Shown here: positions 22,122 to 35,500 of the stretch, one piece after another
Numbering within the stretch: the first letter of the stretch is position 1
Layout of the letters: each line of letters starts with the position of its first letter
Source of the DNA: Vigna angularis
Lineage: Eukaryota; Streptophyta; Magnoliopsida; Fabales; Fabaceae
Assembly: GCF_016808095.1 (NCBI RefSeq)
Contig: NC_068976.1
Location: forward strand, 5,427,001 to 5,491,000
Direction: 5' to 3'
DNA: 64,000 bases
Program-made: the position numbers and the translations under genes
The notes under the pieces: generated by a model
The model's database searches: none
Seen by the model: the letters and a program-made list of their open reading frames with translations, nothing else
Told to the model about the DNA's origin: nothing

Positions 22122-25100
22122 TGATGAATCAATATTTTCTCACTTCACTTTGTTTATTGTGCTAGAATTAATCAGGAAATTGTGCTTAAATGTCCGGTAT
22201 TTTCCTGTTTTTACTAATTGTGTTTAATTTGATCATTAATTCTAATTTTAATTAATTTGAATTATTTGAGAGAATTATTTGCATTAGTAATTGCAGGAAA
22301 ATTGTGGAATTACAATTTGTGACATTTGAAGGTTTAATGAAAAATGGAAATTAAACTCAGAGCATCTCACGGCCATTCACGGTTTAGTTGGAAGAAAATT
22401 CAAAATGAAGTGGATTCACTTGGAGAGTGATGTTTACGTTGGTGGAAGTTTTAGCTCAAAAGTTTAATAAGCTGAAAAATAAAGTGCACCCATGCACGTT
22501 ACTTGCTGCCACATCTATATTTTATTCACTTTTGTTTTCTTAGGAGACAAAGAGTGCAAGAGTAGCATGGGCTTTGAAACATCACGTCCCGTGTCCAGTA
22601 CAAAAGAAATAAAAGTGTGATATTCTTCTTGGAGAAGATGCGCACAGGAGAATAAGAAAAGTGTGTTGTAATGAGAAAAAGAAAGCCAGCTACACACGTT
22701 CGTTACAGAGAGCACTTGGTGACGTGCTGGAATGGAGAGTTTCAAAAGAAAGAGTTAATTCCAGCTGCACGGTGTGTTGATTCCAGAAGCACCCAGCAAA
22801 CTTGAAGATAGCAGCTGCCTCACGGACCATTCACCCGCCACCTTAGTTGATGCATGAAGAATTGATGGAGCAAATGTTGCACGGATTGCTGGAAAAGAAG
22901 CAACAGAGAATGAAGCCGCAAGGAGCAGTGGTATGCACAAGCTGAAGCGGTCATTTCAGAGGGAGAATAGCAGCATACTGATCCAGCAGCTTCACGTCCA
23001 AGCAGTCCAGCACGTTGGGGAGAAGGTGTCTCGGTTTTCCACTTCCAGCACTCTCACACGTCCACCATGGCAGCAAAGAATGAAGGTGCAGTAGCCACCT
23101 AGAGAAGTGAAGCTCAAGGAAGCTCATGGCTTGATGATGAATGAGAAGAAGAAAGCTAGAGGTTGTCACGACCAAAGCAGCAAGTGATTCATTTTGGTAT
23201 TTTGTGTGCATGAAGAAGAAAGGTGTTGATTCAATTTGATGTCCAGCAAAGTGGTGCCAAGGAGATTACATGGAGTTCATCACGGATGGGAATAAGTCAC
23301 GGCTGGAGCAACCAAGGAGGCAGTCACCATTGGAGAGTTGCTGGAAATGGAAACAGCAGCAGTAGTGAAGTCACGGTCCAGCATGGAGAGAAAGAAACAC
23401 ACTTCCTGGTACTAGAACACGGTGATTGATGATGAAGAATGGAGGTGCAGCTGCAACGTGTGAGGCAAGAAGAGTGACTGCCATGGGGGATTCTCGGTTG
23501 GAAAGAAGCAAGCAAGAGTTGAAGCAGCTAGAATGAAAGGCACTCATCACGGTCCAGCAGCTCCAGCTAGCATTACCATCCAACCTTAGGTGTGCACATA
23601 TGAAGCATCCAGCGTCATCCAGGTAGCAACACGGGATGAGTTTCAAACCCAACCTCCACGTCCAGGAGCATCACAGCTGAATGGAGAGTGGAGGTGCACT
23701 AAGCCACCGAGAGCAAAGCGGAAGCAAGCAGTTGAAGATGCGGTGATTAATGGAGCTGGTTCAGCAGTGCAGGGAGTTCTCGGACAAGGAGTAAAGGGCA
23801 CGGTCCTGCAAGCTTGAAACGGGGCAACCAAACACAGCAGCGGACCACATCCAGAAAAGCACCATCCAGCGTTACAGCAGCTCACGTAACAGCATCCACG
23901 TCTAGCTCATAGAGAATGGAAGGCAACGGAAGCACACACCCAAACGTGAATGGCAGCAAAGAGCTGGAAGAAAAGTGAAGCATGGGTGTTGATTTATTCA
24001 CGGTGATTTTTGTCATGGAAGTGAAGAAGTGATTAGTTAAATAAAGCGTGATGGAAAATGGAGGTGCAAGAGCCGCACGCGAGAATGGAAGAGGTGCAGC
24101 GTGGTGTGTGCTTGGAGAAGAAGGAGAAGCTTTCGGTTCTCCATTCCAGCCAAGCAACGTCCAGACGCCAGAAAGTTCCTTGGTCCAACATCCAGCAACC
24201 TCATGGTCCAGCAAGCTTGGTCCAAACAACCAGGCAGCAGTAGGCTCACGGTCAATGGAGGCAGAAGCATCTTGATCCAGTAGCTTGGTGTGCATGGTGA
24301 TGAAGGCAATAACTTGGTGCAGCAAGTGGAGAGGAATTCACAGAAGCAAGATTTCCAAGTGTTACGGCTGGAAGAAGCATACACTTCACTGACCAACAAA
24401 GAGAAGCAAGCCAAAGGAGCATCCAGCATCATCCACACGTAGCAACCATCACCAACCCGTCCAGCAGTTTGAGATCATACAGCTCGGGAGGAGTCTCGGT
24501 TGGAGGGTACACATGCAGACGTCCAGCAGATGGTAGCAGAGAGCGTCCAGTCTAGCTGAGATGAAGAAGAAGCATACCGAGAGGGAGGTCTTCACGGTTC
24601 AGCAGAGGAGTCTTCACGTTCCTAGCCACGTCCAGCAGCATGCGGAAGTGTACTGAGGGCCCCACTTTATTTATTTATGGAACAAAGTGAAAGAAGAAAT
24701 TAATTTTAAAAGGATGGTAATGGTATACCAGAAGGGAAGGCATGGCCAGCATCCACCACACGCACCACTACATCTTCATTTCCAGCGAAGAGTAGCACTG
24801 ACCTCTGAGAATAAAAGAGGTTCCAACAGTTGCAAAAAGAGGTTCACAGTCTGGGGAGAGTTTTTCTCTCTTCCAGAGAAGCTTGGGCAGAGTGTTTTGA
24901 TTTTCAGAAATGTAATAGTAGTGTAGTAGTCTCTTTATCTTTTCAAAAAAGTATTTTGAGTGCTGGAACTGGTGTGGAGTCACGGCAGTAGGAGGTGGAG
25001 CTGTTGGTGATTGGCACAGTAGAAGTTTACCAATTGTGGTGTACGGTTCGAATTTAATTTTCTGTGTTGTAATGAATTTTAATTTGAATAGACAATGTGA

Positions 25101-25978
25101 TTTAATTTCCTGTTACTAAATTGTCAATTTTATTTTGTTGTTGTAATTTAATTTCTGTTGCAATATAAATTCTGTCGTTGTATGCCTATCGTTTAATTTT
25201 TACTGTTGCTTGCACTGCGTTATTGACTATTGCACGTTAAATTATTAGCTGTAGTTTTGATTAAATGTTTTGCCGCCGTAATGTTGATGTTGTTTTCAGA
25301 TTTGAATTTTACTGTTTTATGTTTTTACTTTTTACTGTATTTTCTGTTTTTACTGTTTTCTGTTTTTACTGTTTTCTGCATTTTCTATTTTACTGTATTT
25401 TCTATTTTACTGTTCCAGATTTAATTTTTACTGTTTCATGTTACTGTATTTTCGTTTTTACTGTTTTCTAAAATTTTCTGTTTTCTGTTTTCACTGTTTT
25501 CTGTTTTTACTGTTTTCTGTAATTTTCTATTTTACTGTATTTTCGTTTTTACTGTTCAGATTTATTTTTTACTGTTTTCTAAAATTTTCTGTTTTTACTG
25601 TTTTCTGTTTTTACTGTTTACTGTATTTTCGTTTTCTGTATTTTTATTTTCTGTATTTTAGTTTTCTGTTTCAGAACTGTTTTTAATGATTTACTGTTCA
25701 CTGCAATTTCGTTTTTACTGTAGTAATTTCGTTTTTACCGTTTTAATTTTGTTTTACTGTACTGCGTTTTACTTCATCGTATTTATTTCAATGTTTTTAA
25801 AATTCAGTCGCATTTAATTTTCATCGCAAAAACAACCATTTCAAACCCCTCCCCTTCGTGTGTGATCTGAGACTGAACCACAATATTGGTCCTTGAGAGA
25901 CGACCTAGGAGTCACATCCTAGCTATACTGCATTATTTTTCGTGCATCGAATTTGTACGCGGTGCGACCCGCGTGCCA
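22122..25978 (+). repeat. 3' LTR of the gag-only Athila-like element
   Basis: Same length as the 5' LTR (3857 bases) and offset by exactly 9507 bases at both ends. Differences I can see: TTCGG/TCCGG near 12688/22195, CTGTA/CTGCA, CGTGTTT/CGTTTTT, CAACG/CAATG, one C/T inside the C-run and GACGCGC/GACCCGC near the end. Confidence 0.95.
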
Positions 25979-26888
25979 ATTATAAATAGTTTTTGTGAAA
26001 CTAAGGTATGATAGAAATCTAGAGCAAAAAGTTAACAAATATGGATTTCAAAAAACCTTCTCCATTTTACATAACCTGTCGTTGTTTTGCTGGTTTGGTT
26101 TTCATTTTTAAGCCTGTGTTTTGTTATAGTGGATTTCTTTTGGTTTGGTTTTCATTTATGACCATATGATTTGTAATAATGAATTTCTTTTTTAAATCCT
26201 CGAAGGTATTTGACATCAAATTAAGTGAGTATTCGACGTCATTTTGTATATGGACGTCATCCACTACCAATGTCTAACATCAAAGTTATAGTGTGATTCA
26301 TAAAAAGAAATCATTTGCTCTACAATCTCATCGTGAAAAAACAACTTCAAGAAAATTTATAAAATAATCATCTAAATATGATAAACTTTTAAATTGTATT
26401 AGAACAAACTATTTGAAGAAGACAAGTGCTCTGAAATCTAAAGGAAAAAAAAATATCCATGAAAACATAAGAATGAATCTTAATATGTTCAATAGGGAAA
26501 CAATTTTGAACTAAAGTAAGTACGAAAATCTTATTTTATAAACGAATATTAGACGTCAAACAAAGGTATAGTTCAACGTCAACGCTTTGATGGTAACAAC
26601 ATTTTAATTAATGCTCTCCAACTGCCCCTTCCCTTGACCAAGTTGACGTTGAACCATAGTATAATGCGATGTCAACATATTCCTTGATAACAACACTATT
26701 ATTATGATTCCCAACTGTCCTTTTTCTTGAACACATTGACGTCGAGTGTTATATGGGTTTGATGTCAAGTAAAGTCGACCATTATAGGCTGACATTAATT
26801 TAACGTCTCCTTATATGATGTTGGCCTCATATTGGACATTAAAGTCTTAAAGATGTCGACGTCGAAACTCTTTTTTGCACCAATGAGT

Positions 26889-28060
26889 GTTTCTTTTCTT
26901 GGGCTTTTCTCTCTCAGATATTCTCTTTTGAGTTTGTGTGCTTTTTTAGCTTTTCTCTCGACGTTGTTTTCTTGAGCTTTTTCTTTCTATGTGTTATTCT
27001 CTTTATTCTCTCTTTGAATGATATTCTACTGAAAGGCTTCTCAAAAAGATATTCTTTAGACATAACTTTGCCTAGATCTTTGAGTCTTTTTAGTCTTGTT
27101 GTATGTAGCAATTGTTGGTTAAAGTCAACTTCTCAAAATAACTTTATTTTTTCAGTACTTTGACTTAAGTAAACAGTACGATTTTTTGCCATGATTTTTT
27201 ATGAAGAGAACTTTCATTGAATATCTTCTTTGTTCCTAACGTCTACTTTTGATTGGTATAGGATGGAATAGGGGGATGCATGTAATAGGAAATTTGCATA
27301 AAGTAGAGTAGATATGCATGCAACAAATATGTCGTTTCTCTTATCACTTTTGTGTTTATAAAAGTTGAGCATTTAATAAGATTTAATATATGTTCACAAC
27401 AACAAAGTGTTTTTTACATTTTCTATCGTTCAAGTAAGATTTGATTATTTAAGCTTTTCACTAAGAGACCAAGTAATTTATGAAAACTTCACCATTGAAT
27501 GAAGTAGATCGTTTGACACATGGTATTGTCCAGCCTATGTAAACACTTCTTTAAGTTTTTCTCTATTCTATTCAATAAATGCGTTTAGCAAGGAGTTTTT
27601 CAACACAAGTTTTTGGAATATCCTTTGAGACTTTTATCATGTTTTCCAAAAACATATTTTGACACTTTTATATAACAAGACCCATTGAGAGTTTGTTTGA
27701 TCATCACCTAGCGATATATAACATTTATTGCATTCAACAAGACTCTCATTTACACATTAATTAGGGAAACTGTTTAGAGGTGTGTATGTTCGTACTTATG
27801 TGTTTTACTAAGGCTTTTCCTAAGGTATTTAGGTTTCTCAAAGCATTTTCACAAATTAATTATAGTTTACCTATGTTGTTATTCTAATGATAACACTATC
27901 ACATGCTCATTTTGTTTAATGTTTTTTGTTAAACTTCAAAACATATGAAAACGTTTAGACAATTTAGTCTTATAAACGATCTTGTCTTAATATGGAGCCC
28001 GACATGTTAGTCAGGAACATGACTGCTTGTATCTTCCTGGCCACAACCTTAGTAATAGGT
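26889..28060. other. Gene-free stretch right of the CACTA element
   Basis: No coding region. The CT-rich start (26890-27000) resembles the sequence left of the CACTA insertion (12090-12150) and the CT-rich tract at 59900-59935, so the CACTA probably landed in an older retroelement relic. Nothing else is recognisable. Confidence 0.4.
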
Positions 28061-28065
28061 CCACT

Positions 28066-28350
28066 AGTTAGACCAACCTCCCCATTCTTCAGACTGACCT
28101 CCCCCACTGTTTAGATCGAGCTCCCCATAGTGTAGACCATCCTCCCCATTATGTAGATCGAGCTTCTCATTATGTTGGCTAATCTCCTTACTATGCAGGC
28201 TGAACTTTCCACTTGTAGACCGAACTTCCCATTGTGTAGACCGAGCTCCTTATTGTGCAACCCAAGTTATTACTATGGAGATCAACCTCCTAATTGTACA
28301 AATCGACCTCATTGTTGTGCAAACAGAGCTCCTCACTATGTAGATTGAGC
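28066..28350. repeat. Degenerate 27-29 bp tandem array
   Basis: About ten imperfect units built from ATTGTGTAGACCGAGCTCCCC-like phrases (exact copies differ). It is similar in style to arrays near 6000-6440, 10240-10640, 40700-41080 and 50560-51160. Confidence 0.65.
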
Positions 28351-28373
28351 TCACACCAAAGCGTGCAGACTAG

Positions 28374-29008
28374 GGATGGTAAAAAAATCCGCGCGTGCAA
28401 ATATTCGTAGATAAAATCCGCAATGGATAGTTGGTATCCGCAGCTATTTATTATCTGTGGGTTGTGGGTAGCAGATATTTTAATACCCGCTTATAAACGG
28501 GTCAGATTCAGGTATTACACTATTCGACCCGTTGATACTCATTACCAGCTAAAAAGTTTAAAATACGTTTTTATCCTTAGGTTTAAACTAGGTTTTATTA
28601 TTTTGTCCCTTTGCCTCTTTCATCATCTGTGCAACAACCTCTTGGAATGTTATTTTTGAAACAATTATTTTTAAAATTACTTGTATTTGGATATATGTTT
28701 TACTATTAATTTGTATTAATTTGAATTTATGTTTTAACTTTTATTTACTTATCATTGACTTCTTTTGGATATATATTTTAAATATTATTTATATTTTTTT
28801 GTAATTTAATTTGGTTTTCATTTAACAATTTATAAAATAATTTTATTAAAATTTTTGCGGGTTTAAAATGGATATTCAAGGGGTATCTACGAGTTGGAAA
28901 AATCTACAAATTTTTTTTATGTTAATATTCAACGAATAGCAAGTATAATTTTAACCGACGAGTGGAATTACAGATAGAAAGTATCCGTGCTCGATCCGTG
29001 ATCATTAG
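28374..29008 (+). mobile_element. Small hAT-like non-autonomous element, degenerate
   Basis: It begins TAGGGATGGTAA followed by ATCCGC/CGGGT phrases and ends near 29008 with a poorly kept complement (CGATCCGTGATCATTAG). There is no transposase. The type is assigned by similarity of the end to the common plant hAT terminus. Target duplications could not be confirmed. Confidence 0.45.
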
Positions 29009-29269
29009 ATTGCATTCACCTCACAAACTTTCGGTTATTTTAAAACTCCCTGGAAACTTTTTATTTAACGTCATTTAACTGATTTAATGATAAGGATTCC
29101 GTCAATATTTTTAAATTAATTGAAAAAAAAAGTATAAAAAGACCGATTTTAAAGAAAAAAATAGAACTTCATTAATTAAATAAAAGAAATAATCTCATCG
29201 CGGACCTAAAAGAATATTTAAGCCAAATAAAAATGAAATCCGCTTATATTTGCATAGGAAAGAGAAGCC

Positions 29270-32200
29270 AAAGCTCATTTTCTTTCTCTGGCAGCTTAGA
29301 CATAGCACAATCACAAGCTCCATTCTAGGGTTTCGCTTTTTACGTCGTCTTCACCACTAACGCGTGAGTCTTCTCTCAACCTTACTATGCTTTTACCTTT
29401 CTGCTTCTTATTTAGGGTTTAAATCGTCTCGTGTAATTTCAATTTGGAGCTTCTAGAAACCTAATTTATGCTGTTTTACTCTGTTTCTCGAGCCTCAGTG
29501 CTTGAATTTGAATGTGGGATATTCGATCTTATTTTTCTTTTCTTTTTTATGTACGTTAGGATTAATAGTGTTATCAAAGTCGTTTACGCGAAAACTACCG
29601 GTTAGTAAAACAGAAACGGAAACTAGAATGTGGAATTGTACTTGCGTAACCTTTATTTGATATGAAATATGATACCAGCCAGAGAAATAACTATTTCCAG
29701 GGAAGAAAACACTAGGAAAGAGAGAAAATACAGAGGAGAGTACTAATGATAACTAGGCTATTCTTCTCGCTCTTACAATACTATTAATCACTCTTCTTGT
29801 GTTGGAGTAAGTAACTTCCTCCTCATGTGGTTATCTTTGGGTTAGCCTATATGGTCACTATCTTTGTGAGGCAATATGACAGTGTCCTAGTTAGCGACTT
29901 ACCCTTTGGCATTGAAATTGGAGACATGAAAGGGAATCATTATAGTTGCGGTGACAGTGTATTCTTAAATCTTAATAGGTTACCTTTTCTTAGTGGGGAA
30001 TCACTAAAACTATGCTTTGGTTTAGACTAACATAAGAAAGGCCTTTTTATCATTGCATCTTCTTGTTTTGGACTATCTGCTTGGTTGTCTCTGTTCCGTT
30101 TTATAATGAACATTCTGGTGCTTGATTTTGGATAAGATTTACTTGGTTTTAGTATTGAGCTACAGGACCTTGATCGTGATATTTGTTTTCTGTTTTAGCA
30201 TTTTGTCCTTGCCTCTACTATAGTGTGAAAATTAATTTCGTATGCTACACTTACCTAAAATATGCTTGACTGATGTCATGGGAAAGAAACTTATTTGGTC
30301 AATCCTACATGTTGCTGTACCATTACATCTTTAGATCCTTTTTCTATCCCCAAAGCAGGAGTCTTTTTTAGGCGTTCATCCATAGAATTAGCTTATGAAG
30401 ATCTGAGATATTAGGTTGTTGTGTAGTTGGGTTGGAAGTCTCCTGTGTGCTTTAGTTCTGTGTCTCAGAGTACATTATTCCAAGTGCTAATATTAGATAC
30501 AATTTTTCTGCAGTAATTTCATGTGATCAATGCGTGGAGGTGTTACCAAGTTCAGTCAAACTGTCAAAGTAGCTGGTGTAAATGGGTTTCCAATGGCATT
30601 TGATCCTTCCACAGGAGCAATATGAGATATTTAGCACACTAATCAATTCAATATTGAATAGTTTTGAAGTGGAGAAATTTTCAATATATTCTGGGATAGC
30701 AGAGTAATAAATAAACCATTGACTAGTTCAAGAAAGGGAAAGGATGTTCCACCTCATGAATTATGTTTTACTAGATACACCAGTGCCCATTTGACATCAA
30801 GAACAAATATTGAAGAAAATCAATGGAATACACACTGTAGATTTGATCTACTTTTGGAGTGGCCAATGGTTGAGTGTTTTGAAATATTTATGAGATGGAT
30901 TAAATCTTATAAATTTGGTTATATTTCTAGTCAGTGTGGGATTTCCAAGAGTTGTAAAGATGCTATACCATTTCCATCTTCATGGCTTTTGGAGAATAGA
31001 CACAGCCTTTGGAAGATTCTTTAGAAGAGCTAGAGTCTTATATTTGCTTATTTGAAGATTGAAATATCTTGAAATGGATTTGACATCAATTTTGAGGCCT
31101 TGGCAGATGTTCTCTCTAATTATTGAATCAGTTAGTTACAGATGACCAAGAAGACTATTTCTAAAAGATTAATAATAGATCATTAAGAAATGGTCAGGCT
31201 GTATCTGACATATTACACAAGGAAGACTTGATGGTATAAGCAAACATTATAGAGCCTTACTAGGTGTTTGTCACATCTAAGTGATAGTTAGTCGAATATG
31301 GTTGAAATTTTTTTCTTAATGCAACCATATAAGTGTATCCTTTCCTTAGGATTTGACATAACCCGATAGGTAATTCATTTAACCTCCACGCATCTTCCAT
31401 ACCATCAATTATCCTGATTATCATTTCCTCTTGACTTTGACCACCACTGTCAATGTTTGCTCTTTAAATTTTTCTTTATCGTTAATTTGGTGTCATGGGA
31501 GAAGACTTACATCTTCGAGTTACCTGACTGGCAGTTAAAAGGTTACTTGACCTCTTGACCAGATATCATATATTGATTTATCCTCTGAAAATTGTGATAA
31601 ATTCATTTTCAACCCTTACCTTTCATATATACCAAGCACATTCTACTATGTGATTTGAAAAACACCTATACCTTCATTTTTTCTGCTGGTATAAAATGGT
31701 TTGGCTGTTCCTTTGGTTGATTAATCTAATCTGGGTATGGCACTTTGGAGGTCTTGGTACTAAGATTAACAGACAATACCCTACATCCTCAAAAATGATA
31801 TGCTGTTTTTAGTAATCTTTATTTAGAAGATAGAAAGAAGATATCTAAGCAACTTGTGGAGAATTTCCAATTCCAAGTCAGATCAAGAGGATTTGCCTAT
31901 ACAACTGAATTGTTTCTGTAGTCAATTATTTCCAGATGAAGTGCTGGAATTTTCAGCAAGTGGTTTCTGTTTCAAAGATTTTTGGGATTAGATAATTTTG
32001 CTTCTTTTCAGCTCATGTTTCTTTGATTGATGCTTCTTATGTTTCCTTTTTCCATGTTTGTTGGAGGATTTGGATCCTCCTGTCTCGTACTCTTTTCTAA
32101 TGATTCATTTCTGTTGAAAATGATCACTTATACATGTCTTGAACGGTTCATTTGAAGTTAGACTAATACGCTTATTAACTCTTCCCACCACTTAGATGGA

Positions 32201-32524
32201 CCTCTGGGAACACCCTTAAGGGGCCTGGGGCAGATGGAAGATAGTTAGATTCGGACTGTTATTAACTCTTCCAACTGAACACATTTGTACAATATATGCT
32301 CTGTCAACAGAACTTAAACGCTCTGGCTTGATACTTACTGTTTTACATACAATGGACGTCTTTCATTACTTTATAATTTCGCTCTTTCATGTCTCCTAGC
32401 TTGTTGTATTAATTTAATGAAGAAAAACATAGTAGAAGGTTGAGGATATAATCCTAGGATTCTTGTGATTTATATGTTTTGTTAATTCAGAGAACACTGC
32501 ATTTGTCAAAGTGAAGCATTACAG
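29270..32524 (+). other. Leader exon and 3.2-kb leader intron of the CCCH zinc-finger gene
   Basis: A probable 5' untranslated exon (about 29270-29363, containing CTAGGGTTTCGC) ends at a consensus donor CGC/GTGAGT (29364). The next acceptor in front of the coding sequence is ATTACAG at 32518-32524, 14 bases before the ATG. The interval has no supported coding sequence; short frames at 29827-30030 and 30719-31024 look like chance or old repeat remnants. A long first intron in the leader is common in plant regulatory genes. Confidence 0.55.
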
Positions 32525-32538
32525 TTTTGGTAAGTGAG

Positions 32539-35500
32539 ATGAGTGGAAGTGGCAAAAAGCGCTCTTCAAAGTGGGATTTGAGAGTTGATCCTGAATTTTC
32601 ACCTGATGCTAGTAAGCAATTACGGCCTGGGTGGTCCTCTGCAGATGTTGCTGGTAGCAATAGTTCGAAGTGGTCGTATTTGGAAGGAAGTGATCAATTA
32701 AAGCCTGATATGGGATTTTCATCCAAGGAACCTTTTTCTGGAGGCCGAAGTTCACATAAGGACGATGTTATGAATAAAGACTATGGATGTTTGGATGCAA
32801 CAATGGAATGGGATGAGGATGGTTACAACAAGAAAATTTCTCCTGAATCGGAGGAATGGAAACCTAAGAGACATAGTCAATCTCCTAAAAATGGTTGGAG
32901 CAGGTCAGTCAGGTTTGTTTCTCTTCTTGGTGTGTCTGTGCTGATCCTATTTGCTGAATATTGGTTGAAACATTATATTTAAGTGTTCATATGACGTTTT
33001 TTGTTGAGAGCATACTGTAAATAACCTTGTTTGGGTATACTATAAGTTGCACATGTTCAAAAGATCCTACAGTATATGTTTGTTGTCTCCTCTGAAGCAC
33101 TGTGCTTAATGTAGGAGCTGTATACACACAGGAGAAAGCTATGACACCTCTGAACCCTCCTCAGTAGTGTTGTTGGGACAATAATATTCTGTACTTAGCT
33201 ATCTAAGAAATTTCTGTATTGTGTTAGTTGAACATTTTTCCCTTATACTCTGTTCTATTTGTTGGACACATTGTGAAAGACATCATGGTCACTTGGTTTC
33301 ACATTATTGGCTGTTTTATGATATATAGTTTTTCTTTAATCCCAACCATTTATATGCAACATCTAATAGTCTTTTATCTATTTATTTTCTCATCGACTAA
33401 TGTTCAGAACAGGCAGTTTTAAGATTTTGTAGAAAAGCTTTTTGTACTAAAGTAACTCTTCCCTTGTTCTTATACCATTTTGTGTTCCTTTCTTTAAGAT
33501 GGGGCCAATGTATTTCTGAAGAGCCTTGTTTCTTATTATTTGCTTGAAGTTAAAGCACATCCTAGAACTCTCTCATTGCGTTATATTTTAGATCTTTATC
33601 AAAAAAGTAGTCTTTAATTTCAAATGTTCACACTTTACCTAATAAATTTCATGTTAAAAGATATTAGTGATAATACCATGGTCATTGCTTTGGTGGAGAA
33701 TAATATTTCTAGCTGCTTTGTTAATTATATCTACCTTTGGATTATGCCAATTACCAGGAGTCGAAGCAGGAGCCCTCCTCATGGTTTTAGGTGGGATTCA
33801 GGAGTCAGTGACAGAAATAGAATGCGGGCTGGTGGATCGGCACAACCATGTAGAGACTTTGCTGCTGGTAAATGCAGAAGAGGTAGCCATTGCCACTTTC
33901 TTCATGATAGTCAAAATCTTGAGGATAGTTGGGAAAATAAGAGCAGGAAAGATGGAGCTCCTAGATATTCTGTTCCCCAAGATGGTAGAGACTATTCTCT
34001 CAAGAGTGGCAGATCTAATGAAGCTTGTACTAATTTTGCAAAGGGAAGGTGTAGAATGGGAGCATCATGCAAGTTTTTGCATCATGACAATTCTGATGGA
34101 CATGGTAAAGTTTCTGTGGATGAATTAAATAGAGAGAGGGATATTGATAGAAGGCACAGAGATAGTTCTTTTGAGCAGGGAGGCGGACATGGACCAAATC
34201 GAAGTAGTGATACTCTTTGCAAATTTTTTGCCAATGGAAATTGTCGAAATGGTAAATATTGTAGGTTTTCTCATGATAGGCAAGCATGTAGGAGCCCTAA
34301 TAGAAGATTAAGAGATGATAGGTGGGCAAGCAATCCTGGGGGAGATCATCATAGGATGGATAGACCGAAATTGAGTGATTCAGATAGTCCTAATAGAAGG
34401 CCCAGGGATGATAGGTGGGGTTCAGATGGTAACAAGGCTGATGCAGATGAAGTTTGGGACAGTCCAAAGTGGAATGATACAGTTGCTGTATCTGATTCAG
34501 GAAAGCTGGTTGAGGGCAAAAGTGAAAATGTTGGTGCCACAGAGCCAGGATTCACTTCGTTACCTATAAGGTATGGATGGAGTCATAGTTTGGATAAGAG
34601 CAGAGTGCATGATGAGCAGCCTTTTTCAAGTGATAAGAAGGAAGTTAACAGTTGGGTATCAGGAAGTACTGCCAGCAACATTGTTTCCCAGTCAATAGGT
34701 ACAGACATTTGGTTGGGTGATACGAAAATGTCTCCTGATTGGCATTACAGGGTTGGATCTTCCAACACCATTGAAGAAAAAAAGCATGAACAAAATAAGC
34801 GTGGGGTAAAACAAGGTGGTATGTATTTAGCCACCTCTGAACGTGACAGAATACAAATTGCTGCAGGTACTCATCTATTTGATGTTCATTTGATTGTCAT
34901 TCCTTGTAAATTGAAAAATCTTTTATCCTGCCAGTGAAACCCAAAATATGAAATTATATTATGTTATTTCATTGACATGCAATGGTAAAGGTGACAAACA
35001 AATCTACTGATTCATACATAGATTTGAACTTTTCAACTTATGTTTCTTTCAGCACAAGGCACTAATCAGAATGCAGAGAGTTTGAATCCTTTGCATTCTT
35101 CTGGCTTGCAAACAGTTGGACAAAGGCAGGCCCCAGTTCCGATTCTACCTTCAAAGAGAGGAATTGTTGATGGTATGCCAAACCAGGAAGTCTCCACTGA
35201 GAAAAAATACACTGCTGAACCAAATATTATGGATGCTGGCTTATCACAAGTTAGTTCAAGAAATCCTCCTCCCACTGAGAATCTGGTAGGCCAAGAACAG
35301 CTTGCTCAGCTTACCAATCTCTCAGCCTCTCTGGCCCATATCCTTGGGACAGGGCAACAGCTACCGCAACTTTATGCTGCTTTAAATTCTCACTATGCCA
35401 AGGACACATCCTCCCTAGCAAAAGCTGAGGTGTCTGCTGTGCCTGTTTCCAATACATTCATCCGGTCTGATCCTGCTGTGCCTGTTTCCAATACATTCAT

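Larger units (their letters stand above)
12615..25978 (+). mobile_element. Young Athila-like gag-only LTR retrotransposon carrying an antisense WOX-type homeobox gene
   Basis: A complete element of 13364 bases with two 3857-base LTRs (12615-16471 and 22122-25978). It is flanked by the 5-bp direct repeat ATTAT (12610-12614 and 25979-25983) and inserted inside a CACTA element. The internal part (16472-22121) begins with a tRNA-Asp-type primer site and holds an Athila-type gag ORF. It has no protease, RT, RNase H or integrase in any frame, and ends with Athila-type 3' sequence and AAGTGTGGTCTATT before the LTR. I count about six substitutions and no net indel between the LTRs (about 0.16%), so insertion was very recent. 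This fits the non-autonomous TR-GAG type of element, here enlarged by an antisense spliced gene. Mobilisation must rely on polymerase proteins from another Athila element. Confidence 0.93.
12156..26885. mobile_element. Non-autonomous CACTA (En/Spm) transposon, split by a nested LTR retrotransposon
   Basis: The left end is CACTAGTACAAAATAAGG. The reverse complement of the right end is CATTGGTGCAAAAAAGAG, matching at about two thirds of positions. Both are flanked by the same 3-bp direct repeat AGT (12153-12155 and 26886-26888), as expected for CACTA elements. Subterminal regions carry many AACGTC/GACGTC repeats (for example near 12178, 12268, 12325, 12380 on the left; 26232, 26552, 26574, 26732, 26860 on the right). 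Removing the insertion at 12615-25978 leaves about 1.37 kb with no transposase, so it needs a partner. Its left end resembles the right end of the CACTA element at 42678-49731. Confidence 0.85.

Noticed and set aside
28066..28350. CRISPR-like repeat and spacer pattern
   Set aside because: The units are degenerate throughout with no constant repeat and unique spacer, and the genome is eukaryotic.
11670..29008. The two TAGGGATG-type ends as the borders of a single giant hAT element
   Set aside because: They point away from each other (the one at 11814 faces left, the one at 28374 faces right), so they belong to separate elements.
29827..31024. Short frames inside the leader intron of the CCCH gene
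   Set aside because: No domain and no consistent splice context; probably chance or an old repeat.
33667..34569. Alternative frames inside the CCCH exon
   Set aside because: They overlap the zinc-finger frame, whose motifs and splice phases are consistent.
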